Of a stretch of DNA of 64,000 nt, positions 1 through 6,968 are shown in pieces. Within the stretch, counting starts at the first letter, position 1. Every line of letters begins with the position of its first letter. The notes under the pieces were generated by a model. It saw nothing but the letters and a program-made list of their open reading frames with translations. It did no database searches and had not been told where the DNA came from. The DNA comes from Rheinheimera riviphila (GTDB taxonomy: Bacteria; Pseudomonadota; Gammaproteobacteria; Enterobacterales; Alteromonadaceae): contig NZ_SACS01000014.1 of the NCBI RefSeq assembly GCF_004005945.1, positions 78,919 through 142,918 on the forward strand, written 5' to 3'. Made by a program: the position numbers and the translations under genes.

Positions 1-73
1 AATTGATGACAACGAATGCTGTATTCATTAAATTATCGTTAACATCGGCAAGCTTAATGAATAAAGGCCAATC

Positions 74-688
74 ATGCATCCATTACAGTGTCAATGTGGT
101 TTGGTTCGCGCCGAGGTCGATTGTCGTGGCACACACAACCGGCTGATTTGTTATTGCACCGATTGTCAGGCGTTTGGCCGTTTTGTGACTGGTTTATGCG
201 AACCGGCTGCGAACTCAGGCTCAGACCACCCGATACTGGATGCACAAGGCGGTACAGAACTTATCCAGGTAGCGCAATCAAAACTCAGGTTCCTGCAAGG
301 TGAAGACCAGCTGCTGGCAGTGCGGCTCAGTGAACAAGGCATGATCCGCTGGTACACCCGCTGTTGTCAGACGCCGATTGGTAATACGATGGCAAGTCGT
401 GGTGGTGCTTTTATTGGCGTTATTCACAGTTGCCTTAATCGCCTGCAGCTCAACGCCGATTTTGGCGAGCAAGTGGCACAACTCAATACCAACACCGCAT
501 TGGGTACACCAAAGCCACCGCAACATGGTTTATTCCGGGTGATCAGTAGCTTTTTGTGGTTGCTTATCTCTGAGCGGGTAAGTGGCAGGTATCTTCAATC
601 CCCGTTATTTAACCCTGACGGTTCGCCAAGATCGGTACCGCTGGTGTTGAGTGCAGCTGAGCTTGCAGCATTGAAAACGCTAGGTTGA
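74..688 (+). CDS. GFA-like zinc-binding protein (DUF6151 type)
   Basis: Probably a small cytoplasmic zinc protein of the glutathione-dependent formaldehyde-activating (GFA) fold, DUF6151-like. The N-terminus has CQCG (residues 6-9) and CYCTDC (about 26-31), the cysteine pattern of the GFA zinc site, and a further CC pair lies near residue 97. The length of 204 residues suits the DUF6151 branch better than the shorter classical GFA proteins. The ATG follows AAAGG at a reasonable distance. It stands alone upstream of a GNAT gene. No substrate can be named from sequence. The family call rests on the cysteine motifs only. Confidence 0.7.
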   Translation: MHPLQCQCGLVRAEVDCRGTHNRLICYCTDCQAFGRFVTGLCEPAANSGSDHPILDAQGGTELIQVAQSKLRFLQGEDQLLAVRLSEQGMIRWYTRCCQTPIGNTMASRGGAFIGVIHSCLNRLQLNADFGEQVAQLNTNTALGTPKPPQHGLFRVISSFLWLLISERVSGRYLQSPLFNPDGSPRSVPLVLSAAELAALKTLG

Positions 689-786
689 ACATGAAAAAAC
701 TGCTGGCACAGTGTGTTGCTCTCATATGCTTGCGCTAGCCTGCGAAAGCGGTTTTAAGTACCTAAGCGACCTAGGAAAAAATAACA

Positions 787-1326
787 GTGCTGTTAAAACC
801 GATCCCTGACAACCTTGTGCTGCAAAGCGAAAGATTAACCCTGCGACGGTTTACCAGCGAGGACGTCGAGGTATTTTTCCGTATTAATTCCGAACCCGAC
901 CTAGTGCAATATACCACCAGAGCGGCGTTAACTTCGTTGGATGAGGCCGCGACGACGCTGGAAAGTACTCATTTTCGCGCTGATGAAAGCGTTGGTCTTG
1001 GCCGCTTTGCTTGTGTTGAAAAATCGACCGGGCTGGTGGTTGGCATTGCCGGATTAAGACCTGCGCCGGAGCACGATAGTTTTGCTTTTGGTTATCGGAT
1101 TTTGCCGGAATACTGGGGGCGGGGCTTTGCGACAGAAGCGGCAACGACGCTGCTGCAATATGGTTATGGCATGCTCCAACTCGACAAGATAGTTGCCACG
1201 GTTTTTCCGAAAAATTTGGCCTCGCAGCGGGTGCTGGAAAAACTCGGTTTGGTGTTTGAAAAAGAAGTGATATTGGCAGATAGCCCGCAAATTTTGTGGT
1301 TGTATCAGCCGCCGGCATCAGCCTAA
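787..1326 (+). CDS. GNAT N-acetyltransferase, RimJ/RimL type
   Basis: Acetyl-CoA-dependent acetyltransferase of 179 residues. The N-terminal segment LQSERLTLRRF is typical of the RimJ/RimL (Acetyltransf_3) group. The acetyl-CoA loop region is seen as GYRILPEYWGRGFATEA (about residues 102-118), followed by the ASQRVLEKLGLVFE helix and strand near residue 148. The start is GTG at 787, with AGGA about 9 bases upstream; no ATG fits. Members modify protein N-termini or small molecules, and the target here is unknown. The gene is followed directly by the IS110-linked repeat array. Confidence 0.85.
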   Translation: MLLKPIPDNLVLQSERLTLRRFTSEDVEVFFRINSEPDLVQYTTRAALTSLDEAATTLESTHFRADESVGLGRFACVEKSTGLVVGIAGLRPAPEHDSFAFGYRILPEYWGRGFATEAATTLLQYGYGMLQLDKIVATVFPKNLASQRVLEKLGLVFEKEVILADSPQILWLYQPPASA

Positions 1327-1335
1327 TCTATTGCC

Positions 1336-1400
1336 GGAGAAAAAAGGACATCCGGAGAAAAAAGGACATCCACTAATTAGAGAACGGAGAAAAAAGGACA
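1336..1400 (+). repeat. Left part of IS110 target-repeat array
   Basis: Three tandem units of the form GGAGAAAAAAGGACATCC begin at 1336, 1354 and 1386. The second continues into ACTAATTAG. The third stops at GGACA, where the IS110 element begins. Together with 2859-2922 they make an array whose 25-bp unit is cut in two by the element. The sequence resembles the repeats upstream of the RAYT gene when read on the other strand (GTGGATGTCC versus GTGGGTGTCC). Confidence 0.85.
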
Positions 1401-1403
1401 TAT

Positions 1404-1415
1404 ATGGACGCTCCC
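1404..1415 (+). repeat. Subterminal inverted repeat, left
   Basis: ATGGACGCTCCC, exact reverse complement of 2842-2853. It lies 5 bases inside the inferred left end of the IS110 element. Confidence 0.85.
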
Positions 1416-1575
1416 ATGCTTGTCAAGTAAACCAACCTGCCAGCAAGCGTTTGTTTGCTGGTTTTCTTTTATATACTCCCAAACTGTTTTGCTGACGCTG
1501 CAGGCTTTACAGATAAAGTTCTGTCCTGACATATATTCGGGCTATCTTTTTACCGATGCCCCGCATGAGCTCTGG

Positions 1576-1746
1576 ACCAAAACGCCGTTAAAAATCATCC
1601 ACTCGGGTTTATACCCTTGTCCTTAGCTGGCTTGGTTTTGGTGAGTTGCCTCTTGCCTCATCATTTTCAACAGATTGGTTAAAATGGCATGCCGCCTAAA
1701 CATCCACTCGGGCTCAGGGCCCTTGTCCTAACCAGGCTGGCATGCC
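1576..1746 (-). ncRNA. Candidate IS110 bridge RNA (two guide-bearing stem-loops)
   Basis: Seen on the minus strand just after the transposase stop. Stem B (1686-1746) is closed by GGCATGCC arms. Stem A (1576-1642) is closed by ACCAAAAC/GTTTTGGT plus GCC/GGC. Each has a central internal loop with GGACAA on the 5' side and GAGTGGATG on the 3' side, capped by a small hairpin. The cap stem is GGGC/GCCC in B and GGGT/ACCC in A, a compensatory change. GGACA equals the left half of the insertion target, and AGTGGATG is complementary to the right half, CATCCACT. Bridge RNAs of IS110-family elements are known to specify target and donor through such loops, and in the IS1111 group the RNA lies downstream of the transposase. 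The RNA ends and its expression are inferred. Confidence 0.75.
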
Positions 1747-1748
1747 GG

Positions 1749-2780
1749 TCAACACTTGGCGCATACAGCCTGAGCTGGCTGCGCTTGATATAAACTATTA
1801 CGGCTTAATAACACCCACATCAGCCGGGCGAGCCGATGGGCAATCGCCACTACCACGCAATTCACATGCTTGCGACAACGTAAATTCGTGATCCACTGAT
1901 TCAGTGCATCCGGTTTGTGCTCGGCGCGCCGCAGCAACGTCCGCGCCCCGTGAATGATTTGTTTACGCAGATAGCTATCCCCGCGTTTGCTGATCCCCTC
2001 CATCTTCGACCGGTTACCAGAAGCCGATTGCTTAGGCGTTAATCCTAACCAGACAGCGAAGTCCTTTGCGCTTTTAAAGGCTTGTGCTTTATCAACCGAC
2101 GCAGCAACGGCTGAAGCGATAATAGGGCCAACGCCAGGTAGACTTAGTAAAATCTGCGCTGCTGAGCTTTCGCTAATAAAGTGCTTCAGCTGCGTTTCAA
2201 TCTGTGCTTGCTGCTCACGTAAGTGTTTGTAATCATCTAAAGATTGTTGAATAACAAAACGCTTGGTGGCACTGAGTTCGGTATCCAGTAGCAAAGTGAG
2301 ACCTTCAAAAAATGCTTTATGGCCTTTATTGAACACCAAACCAAAATCCGTTAATAAACCGCGAGTTTGATTACTCAGTTCGATGCGCTGCTTGGTGAGA
2401 CGTTCACGAATATTGTGCAACATCAGAATTTCTTGCTGGTACTCAGTTTTAACCGGCACCGGGCGAATAAAAGGTCGCTGACTCGCCTCAAAAATAGCCA
2501 GAGAATCATTGCGGTCATTTTTATTGCCACGCACAAATGGCGTGACATGCTGTGCCGGGATCAGTTGAACGTGATAACCCAGCTGCTGCAATTCACGACC
2601 CCAATAATGGGCGGAGTAACAAGCCTCCATGACAACTTTGCAAGGCGGATGGTTTTTAATAAATTGATGAAAAGCTGCACGACTAAGCCTTCTTTCCTGC
2701 TGAACTTTGTGTTGTTCATCAAACATCATCAATTGAAAAACACTTTTTGCCAGATCGATAGAGATGGTGCTAATTTTCAT
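1749..2780 (-). CDS. IS110-family transposase (DEDD recombinase)
   Basis: Recombinase of 343 residues that, by family knowledge, acts with a bridge RNA to recombine donor and target DNA. The N-terminal RuvC-like domain shows SIDLAKSVF, VMEACYSAHYW and GNKNDRNDSLA, which supply the acidic DEDD residues. The C-terminal domain has the helix-hairpin-helix LLSLPGVGPIIASAVAASV and KQSASGNRSKMEGISKRGD, with the region expected to hold the catalytic serine. I start it at MKISTISIDLAK (2780); the longer frame to 2861 reads through the inverted repeat and looks spurious. There is no frameshift or stop, so it appears intact. Confidence 0.9.
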   Translation of the reverse strand: MKISTISIDLAKSVFQLMMFDEQHKVQQERRLSRAAFHQFIKNHPPCKVVMEACYSAHYWGRELQQLGYHVQLIPAQHVTPFVRGNKNDRNDSLAIFEASQRPFIRPVPVKTEYQQEILMLHNIRERLTKQRIELSNQTRGLLTDFGLVFNKGHKAFFEGLTLLLDTELSATKRFVIQQSLDDYKHLREQQAQIETQLKHFISESSAAQILLSLPGVGPIIASAVAASVDKAQAFKSAKDFAVWLGLTPKQSASGNRSKMEGISKRGDSYLRKQIIHGARTLLRRAEHKPDALNQWITNLRCRKHVNCVVVAIAHRLARLMWVLLSRNSLYQAQPAQAVCAKC

Positions 2781-2841
2781 ATCGGACGCTCCTGTGTAAC
2801 TGAATGTGTTCAACATCAGTTTGGCGCATTGACGCCGGATC

Positions 2842-2853
2842 GGGAGCGTCCAT
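2842..2853 (-). repeat. Subterminal inverted repeat, right
   Basis: GGGAGCGTCCAT, partner of 1404-1415, lying 5 bases inside the inferred right end of the IS110 element. Confidence 0.85.
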
Positions 2854-2858
2854 CTCAT

Positions 2859-2922
2859 CATCCACTAATTAGAGAAAAAAGGACATCCACTAATTAGAGA
2901 AAAAAGGGCATCCACTAATTAG
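2859..2922 (+). repeat. Right part of IS110 target-repeat array
   Basis: The array resumes with CATCCACTAATTAGAG, then units with AAAAAAGGACATCCACTAAT and AAAAAAGGGCATCCACTAAT. The unit is 25 bp. The last copy has GGGCAT in place of GGACAT. The array lies downstream of the RAYT gene, in inverted orientation relative to the related repeats at 4173-4288. Confidence 0.85.
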
Positions 2923-3127
2923 GCAAGTACAAAAAAATATTCTTTAAAAGTGGATTTACGGCAAGGACTATTTAAGTTTGTGGTTAATTCGCAAGGAGCG
3001 ATTGTCTAATCTGATATTGAAACTGTACTTTTTTTGAGTAAAACCGAAAAAAGTTCAGCATTGTGTGCCGGGTATGGAGTTCGGAAGCAAAAATCTCAGA
3101 AGATGAAGTGGCCTGATTAAATAATGC

Positions 3128-4099
3128 TCAGCCAAAACTGCGCTGACAGGCGGTTTGACCGTGAAGCCAGCGCAGACCAAGCTTTTGACAGAATTGTTTG
3201 AGCGAGCTGATAGAGCCAATGGCTTGGTGAAAAATGGTTTCAAGTTTTTTGCAATTCTGCAGCCAGCAATCCGCTGAAATCCCCAGACGAGCCAGGATGG
3301 GTGGTAAAGAACTGTCGATAGCACCGCGTTTGTCTTCCCGGATTTGGCGACCTGTCCAATCAACAAGTTCAATGTAATCAATAAGGCTGTAAGGGATATT
3401 GTGCTGAGCGTTTTCTTGATGGCTATTCCCAGCAAATGGCAGCAGCTCGCCATGAAAAGCACAATGAATAGCTTTACCAAGCCGTTGCTGGATGCTGGTA
3501 TAGTCAGAAGATTCTGGTGTCAAAGCCACCTGTGCGCGAATTGGATTTAAATCAACGTAAACCATACCGGTTAGCAGGGCTTTGACGTCCAGCAGCGCTT
3601 GTGATTTAAACCTGCCTTCCCAGAATCGACCGGTGCACTTGTCTTCAAAATTCGCGAGCCTGGCAATATGTTCATTCAAACAGCGCATAAACCAACTGAT
3701 ATCACAGAGTCTCGCCCGCCAGTTTTCAATCATGGTTTCAGTGACTTGGTTTTCGGCTTCACCGCTTGAGTCACCACTGAGATACCGTTCAACCAGTACA
3801 GGTAAACGGAACAGCATCTGCCAGCGCTCAGTGATATCTTTTGCGCTCCAGGCTGCAGCTTTTGCCGCATCTACCCGCACTACCAAGTGGTAATGATTGG
3901 ACATGAGAGCAAAAGCAGCGATATCGATGGCAAACATTTGGGTCAGCAGTTTCAGGCGCTCCAGAATCCAGTCACGGCGATGTTCAAAGTTATAAGTTTC
4001 TGTAATACCACACAAAAATGCCCGCCGTACGCAGCGGCTGACTAAGTGGTAATAAGGTGTTTCGGTCACACTGATTTGTTGCTTGCGTGGTTTTGGCAT
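3128..4099 (-). CDS. REP-associated tyrosine transposase (RAYT, Y1 family)
   Basis: A 323-residue single-strand DNA transposase/nuclease of the Y1 HUH superfamily. The start MPKPRKQQISVTETPYYHLVSRCVRR is characteristic. The HUH metal-binding motif is NHYHLVVRVD (about residues 67-76), and YVDLNPIRAQV with a nearby SSDYTSIQ offers candidate catalytic tyrosines. RAYT proteins are domesticated relatives of IS200/IS605 TnpA and are normally single genes flanked by the REP repeats they process. Here GTGGRTGTCC-type repeats lie on both sides, in opposite orientation. The frame is intact. It is longer than the E. coli protein (about 165 residues), with a C-terminal extension of unknown role. Confidence 0.9.
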   Translation of the reverse strand: MPKPRKQQISVTETPYYHLVSRCVRRAFLCGITETYNFEHRRDWILERLKLLTQMFAIDIAAFALMSNHYHLVVRVDAAKAAAWSAKDITERWQMLFRLPVLVERYLSGDSSGEAENQVTETMIENWRARLCDISWFMRCLNEHIARLANFEDKCTGRFWEGRFKSQALLDVKALLTGMVYVDLNPIRAQVALTPESSDYTSIQQRLGKAIHCAFHGELLPFAGNSHQENAQHNIPYSLIDYIELVDWTGRQIREDKRGAIDSSLPPILARLGISADCWLQNCKKLETIFHQAIGSISSLKQFCQKLGLRWLHGQTACQRSFG

Positions 4100-4172
4100 G
4101 ATGTCATCCTGACAGTTGAAAATCGATAGGCTTTAAATTTGGTTGCAAATAAGTTAATGTCAAGTTTTTATA

Positions 4173-4288
4173 GAATTGGTGGGTGTCCGCAATGGTGCTG
4201 CAATTGGCTTGTCAATTGCCTGGCACATTATAGAATAGGTGGGTGTCCGCAATTGGCTAGGCTCGAATTGGTGGGTGTCCGCAATTGG
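4173..4288 (+). repeat. RAYT-linked repeats, three copies
   Basis: Copies at about 4173-4194, 4233-4255 and 4265-4288 share AATTGGTGGGTGTCCGCAAT. AATTG and CAATT at the ends form short hairpin arms around GTGGGTGTCC. They lie immediately upstream of the RAYT start. The core differs at two positions from the GTGGATGTCC core of the array downstream of the gene. This is probably the cognate REP family of this transposase (inference). A reading frame across 4139-4330 is an artefact of these repeats. Confidence 0.75.
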
Positions 4289-4348
4289 CTCAATTGGCTC
4301 GATAAAGGTTTAGATGCACTTATCTACTGAAACAAAACACGAGCCAAT

Positions 4349-4461
4349 GTTCGATGGCGTTGCGCTTATCAAACCTACGGTTTTTGATGTGAGTTTGGTA
4401 GGGTCCAATTCGTTAAATTTTAAAACAAATGGTAGGGCCGATAAGCGCAACGCCATCGGCC
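4349..4461. repeat. Paired REP sequences in inverted orientation (BIME-like)
   Basis: Two REP units with the GTAG head face each other: one read on the minus strand (4349-4378, head at 4378) and one on the plus strand (4432-4461). Their bodies share a perfect 18-bp inverted repeat, GATGGCGTTGCGCTTATC at 4353-4370 against 4440-4457. A third, truncated minus-strand unit (4484-4499) runs into the end of the amidohydrolase gene. With the RAYT-linked repeats this accounts for the gene-free stretch 4100-4495. Confidence 0.75.
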
Positions 4462-4495
4462 TTGAAGGTTAAAAACACAATACAGCTTATCGAAC

Positions 4496-6121
4496 CTACG
4501 GTTTTTGCTCTGCAAGTTTCGCCTGCTCAACCATTTTCCTGACATCACTCAACAACTGCTGCGCATCATAAACTACACCGTCTTTAATGGTGTACCGCAC
4601 GCCTTTAGAGCGCTCTGGCTGGTTGTTGGCGTTGAGCTGATAATGGCCGGTGCCGTATAACACTTTAAAATTGGCCAGCGGGTTTTCGGCGACAATCAGC
4701 ATATCGGCTTTTTTTCCGGGTAGCAGGCTACCAATCTCATCGGCTAAACCCAGCGCCTGCGCGCCGTTGAGCGTGGCTGCCTGAACAACTTCCAGCGGAT
4801 TAAACCCGGCTTCCCGCAATAGCTCTAATTCCTGAATATAGGCAAAACCATAAATTTTATAGATATAACCGGCGTCTGAGCCAGCGGTGATGCGGCCGCC
4901 GTGGTTTTTATAGTCGTTTAAAAACTGCATCCATAACCGGTAATTTTCGCGCCAGGCGATTTCCTGATCGGTGGTCCAGTCAAACCAGAACGAACCATGG
5001 GCGTAGCGGTTTGGTTTAAAGAAATTACTCAAAGTCGGCAGGGTATATTCCTGATGCCAGCTGGCGTTCCGCTGTGCTTCGGCGTCGCGGGTGGCTTCAT
5101 AAATAGTCAGCGTCGGGTTGATGGTAAAATCGAGTTGGATCAGTTCATCCCGCACCGCATTCCAGCGCTCGGAACCCGGCGCTGCGGCCTGTTTCCACAG
5201 CTCGCCTGCTGCGCCAAACCGGTCTTGTTCATTCTGATAATTGTAGTGTGCCGGATAATTCTGAATGGTCTGTCCGGTATAAAGCGCCTCTGGCAAGCCA
5301 TACCAGTGTTCCATTGAGGTTAAACCCAAGCGTGCGCTGTCGAGCGCGTTGGTGCCAAGCACATTCAGCTGCGCGTGGTGCATCATGGTGCCGAGCTTTT
5401 GTAGTTTGGCTTCAGCCAGCGCCGCAGCAATAATGGCCGGTGGTGCGCCAAAAAACTTAATGCCGGAGGCGCCGGCTTTTTTAATCTCTTTTACCCATTT
5501 GCGTGCCTGATCCGGGCTGAACACCGGTTTGCTTAAACCCTGACCAAAACCGACATAAGGCACAATTCGCGGCGCGACAATTTTATTGTCAGCAGCCGCT
5601 TTAACATGGCGCATCGTCCATTCGACACCATTAAAACTGCCGGGCTCGCGCACTGTGGTAATGCCGTGCGCTAGCCATAGCTTAAACACGTATTCGGCTG
5701 GAATGCCGGTAGCAGAGCCGCCAATATGACCGTGCATATCAATAAAACCAGGCAGAATATACATGCCACTGACGTCAAGTTCCTGATCGCCTTGGGCAGC
5801 TTTGGGTCTGCCTTCAGGTAAAATCGGCACCTCAGGATTACCCACAGCAGTGATTTCCACGATGCGGTCGTTTTCAATCACGATATCGACCGGCCCGAGC
5901 GGCGGCGCGCCTTCACCACTGATATAAGTGCCACCACGCAAAATTAACCGCGCGTAAGGGCCTTCGCCACGATCGCGCTCTGGCGCTGATGTCGTTCGTT
6001 CCGGTTTTTTCGCCGGGCTGGCACTCTCCACACGGTCAGCAGTATCGCTTAAAGCCAGCACCGGACTGGCCTGGGTGAACAATACCAGCAAACAACAACT
6101 CAGCAATGCGCGTTTGAACAT
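4496..6121 (-). CDS. Secreted metal-dependent amidohydrolase
   Basis: A 541-residue hydrolase of the amidohydrolase superfamily (imidazolonepropionase/prolidase-like). The signal peptide is MFKRALLSCCLLVLFTQASP plus VLA, so it is probably periplasmic. Metal ligands are visible: DMHGHIGG (HxH, near residue 130), a candidate carboxylated lysine in GIKFFGAPP, histidines in MMHHAQLN and MEHWYG, and the aspartate in GSDAGYIY (near residue 416). Cyclic imides and Xaa-Pro dipeptides are typical substrates of related proteins, but none can be assigned here. Its last codons (KP and the TAG stop) lie in a truncated REP sequence. No operon partner is apparent. Confidence 0.85.
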   Translation of the reverse strand: MFKRALLSCCLLVLFTQASPVLALSDTADRVESASPAKKPERTTSAPERDRGEGPYARLILRGGTYISGEGAPPLGPVDIVIENDRIVEITAVGNPEVPILPEGRPKAAQGDQELDVSGMYILPGFIDMHGHIGGSATGIPAEYVFKLWLAHGITTVREPGSFNGVEWTMRHVKAAADNKIVAPRIVPYVGFGQGLSKPVFSPDQARKWVKEIKKAGASGIKFFGAPPAIIAAALAEAKLQKLGTMMHHAQLNVLGTNALDSARLGLTSMEHWYGLPEALYTGQTIQNYPAHYNYQNEQDRFGAAGELWKQAAAPGSERWNAVRDELIQLDFTINPTLTIYEATRDAEAQRNASWHQEYTLPTLSNFFKPNRYAHGSFWFDWTTDQEIAWRENYRLWMQFLNDYKNHGGRITAGSDAGYIYKIYGFAYIQELELLREAGFNPLEVVQAATLNGAQALGLADEIGSLLPGKKADMLIVAENPLANFKVLYGTGHYQLNANNQPERSKGVRYTIKDGVVYDAQQLLSDVRKMVEQAKLAEQKP

Positions 6122-6349
6122 GATTTTTCCCGTTTTTTATTATTGTGAAGATCTGATAACTCAGTGTCGCAAGCAACCGCACAAGCTGCAACTGGATCCG
6201 TTTAATGGCGAGGTTAAAGCGGTAAAACGGGGTTAGCATCTGAATGCTTTACTGCTGCCCCAGCAAAGATTGTATTCGTGGTAACGAGCGAGTAAATTGC
6301 CGGTTAATGAATAACTTATCGATATTTCTATCTTCAGGAGTACAGCTAC

Positions 6350-6775
6350 GTGCTACACCATATTTCGTTTGGCGTGACAGATTTGCATCGTTCGGTGCGG
6401 TTTTATGATGCGGTGCTGACCTGCCTTGGTTATCAGCGGGTGTGGACAGATTTTGATGAAGGTGATCCGGACGCCGCTGTGGGCTACGGCCATGCCGGTG
6501 GTGGCGATAAATTCGCATTAAAACTGCGCGCCGGGCAGCAAGTGGTGGCGGGTGCCGGTTTTCATCTGGCCTTTGCTGCGCCAAGTCAGGCGGCTGTCGA
6601 TGCATTTTACGCCGCTGCACTGGCCAATGGTGGCTTCGACAACGGCCCGGCTGGGTTAAGGCCGGATTATGGCGATCACTATTACGCGGCTTTTGTGCTG
6701 GATCCGGACGGTTATCGGATTGAAGCGGTGCTGAATCAGCCGGATGGGGAAACGCCGTCTGGCTGTCAGTGCTGA
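6350..6775 (+). CDS. VOC family (glyoxalase-like) protein
   Basis: A 141-residue vicinal-oxygen-chelate protein with the glyoxalase/bleomycin-resistance fold. It shows MLHHISFGVTDLHRSVRFYD, the usual first beta-alpha unit with a ligand histidine, and FVLDPDGYRIEAVLN near the C-terminus with a ligand glutamate. The start is GTG at 6350, with CAGGAG 10 bases upstream; no ATG suits. The C-terminal CQC is unusual. The substrate is unknown; glutathione adducts or small aromatics are typical for the superfamily. Confidence 0.85.
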   Translation: MLHHISFGVTDLHRSVRFYDAVLTCLGYQRVWTDFDEGDPDAAVGYGHAGGGDKFALKLRAGQQVVAGAGFHLAFAAPSQAAVDAFYAAALANGGFDNGPAGLRPDYGDHYYAAFVLDPDGYRIEAVLNQPDGETPSGCQC

Positions 6776-6968
6776 TCCACGTAACTACACCACAACTAGG
6801 CACCACAACAACACACCACAACGACAACAAATGCTACCAATCCACAACCAAGCGCTACCATTGACCGGTTGACTCTCTTGCGGACGTCCGGCACTGCCTG
6901 CACTATGGATGACCTTTATGAAACCGGACTGCCGGTTTTTGTTTATCAAATTCAAAAGGATCTGCCTT

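Larger units (their letters stand above)
1399..2858 (-). mobile_element. IS110-family element (IS1111-like group), intact
   Basis: A 1460-bp element carrying one DEDD transposase gene and about 350 bp of noncoding DNA after its stop codon. Perfect 12-bp inverted repeats ATGGACGCTCCC lie just inside the ends (1404-1415 and 2842-2853). Subterminal inverted repeats of this kind are a feature of the IS1111 group. The ends are placed by the flanking target: GGACA on the left joins TCCACT on the right to rebuild GGACATCCACT, which occurs intact in neighbouring units. The shared core is CA (1399-1400 and 2859-2860). No target duplication longer than this is needed. Confidence 0.85.

Noticed and set aside
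1336..1400. Regular repeats suggesting a CRISPR array
   Set aside because: Units are directly tandem with no unique spacers, and no cas gene is near. They match the IS110 insertion target.
1420..1626. Open frame of 68 codons on the plus strand
   Set aside because: It covers the structured noncoding 3' region of the IS110 element, antisense to the candidate bridge RNA, and its translation resembles no protein.
2367..2897. 176-codon frame antisense to the transposase
   Set aside because: Shadow of the transposase gene; it runs on into the inverted repeat and the repeat array.
4139..4330. 63-codon frame upstream of the RAYT gene
   Set aside because: Its translation repeats RIGGCPQ because it reads the RAYT-linked DNA repeats; no ribosome site.
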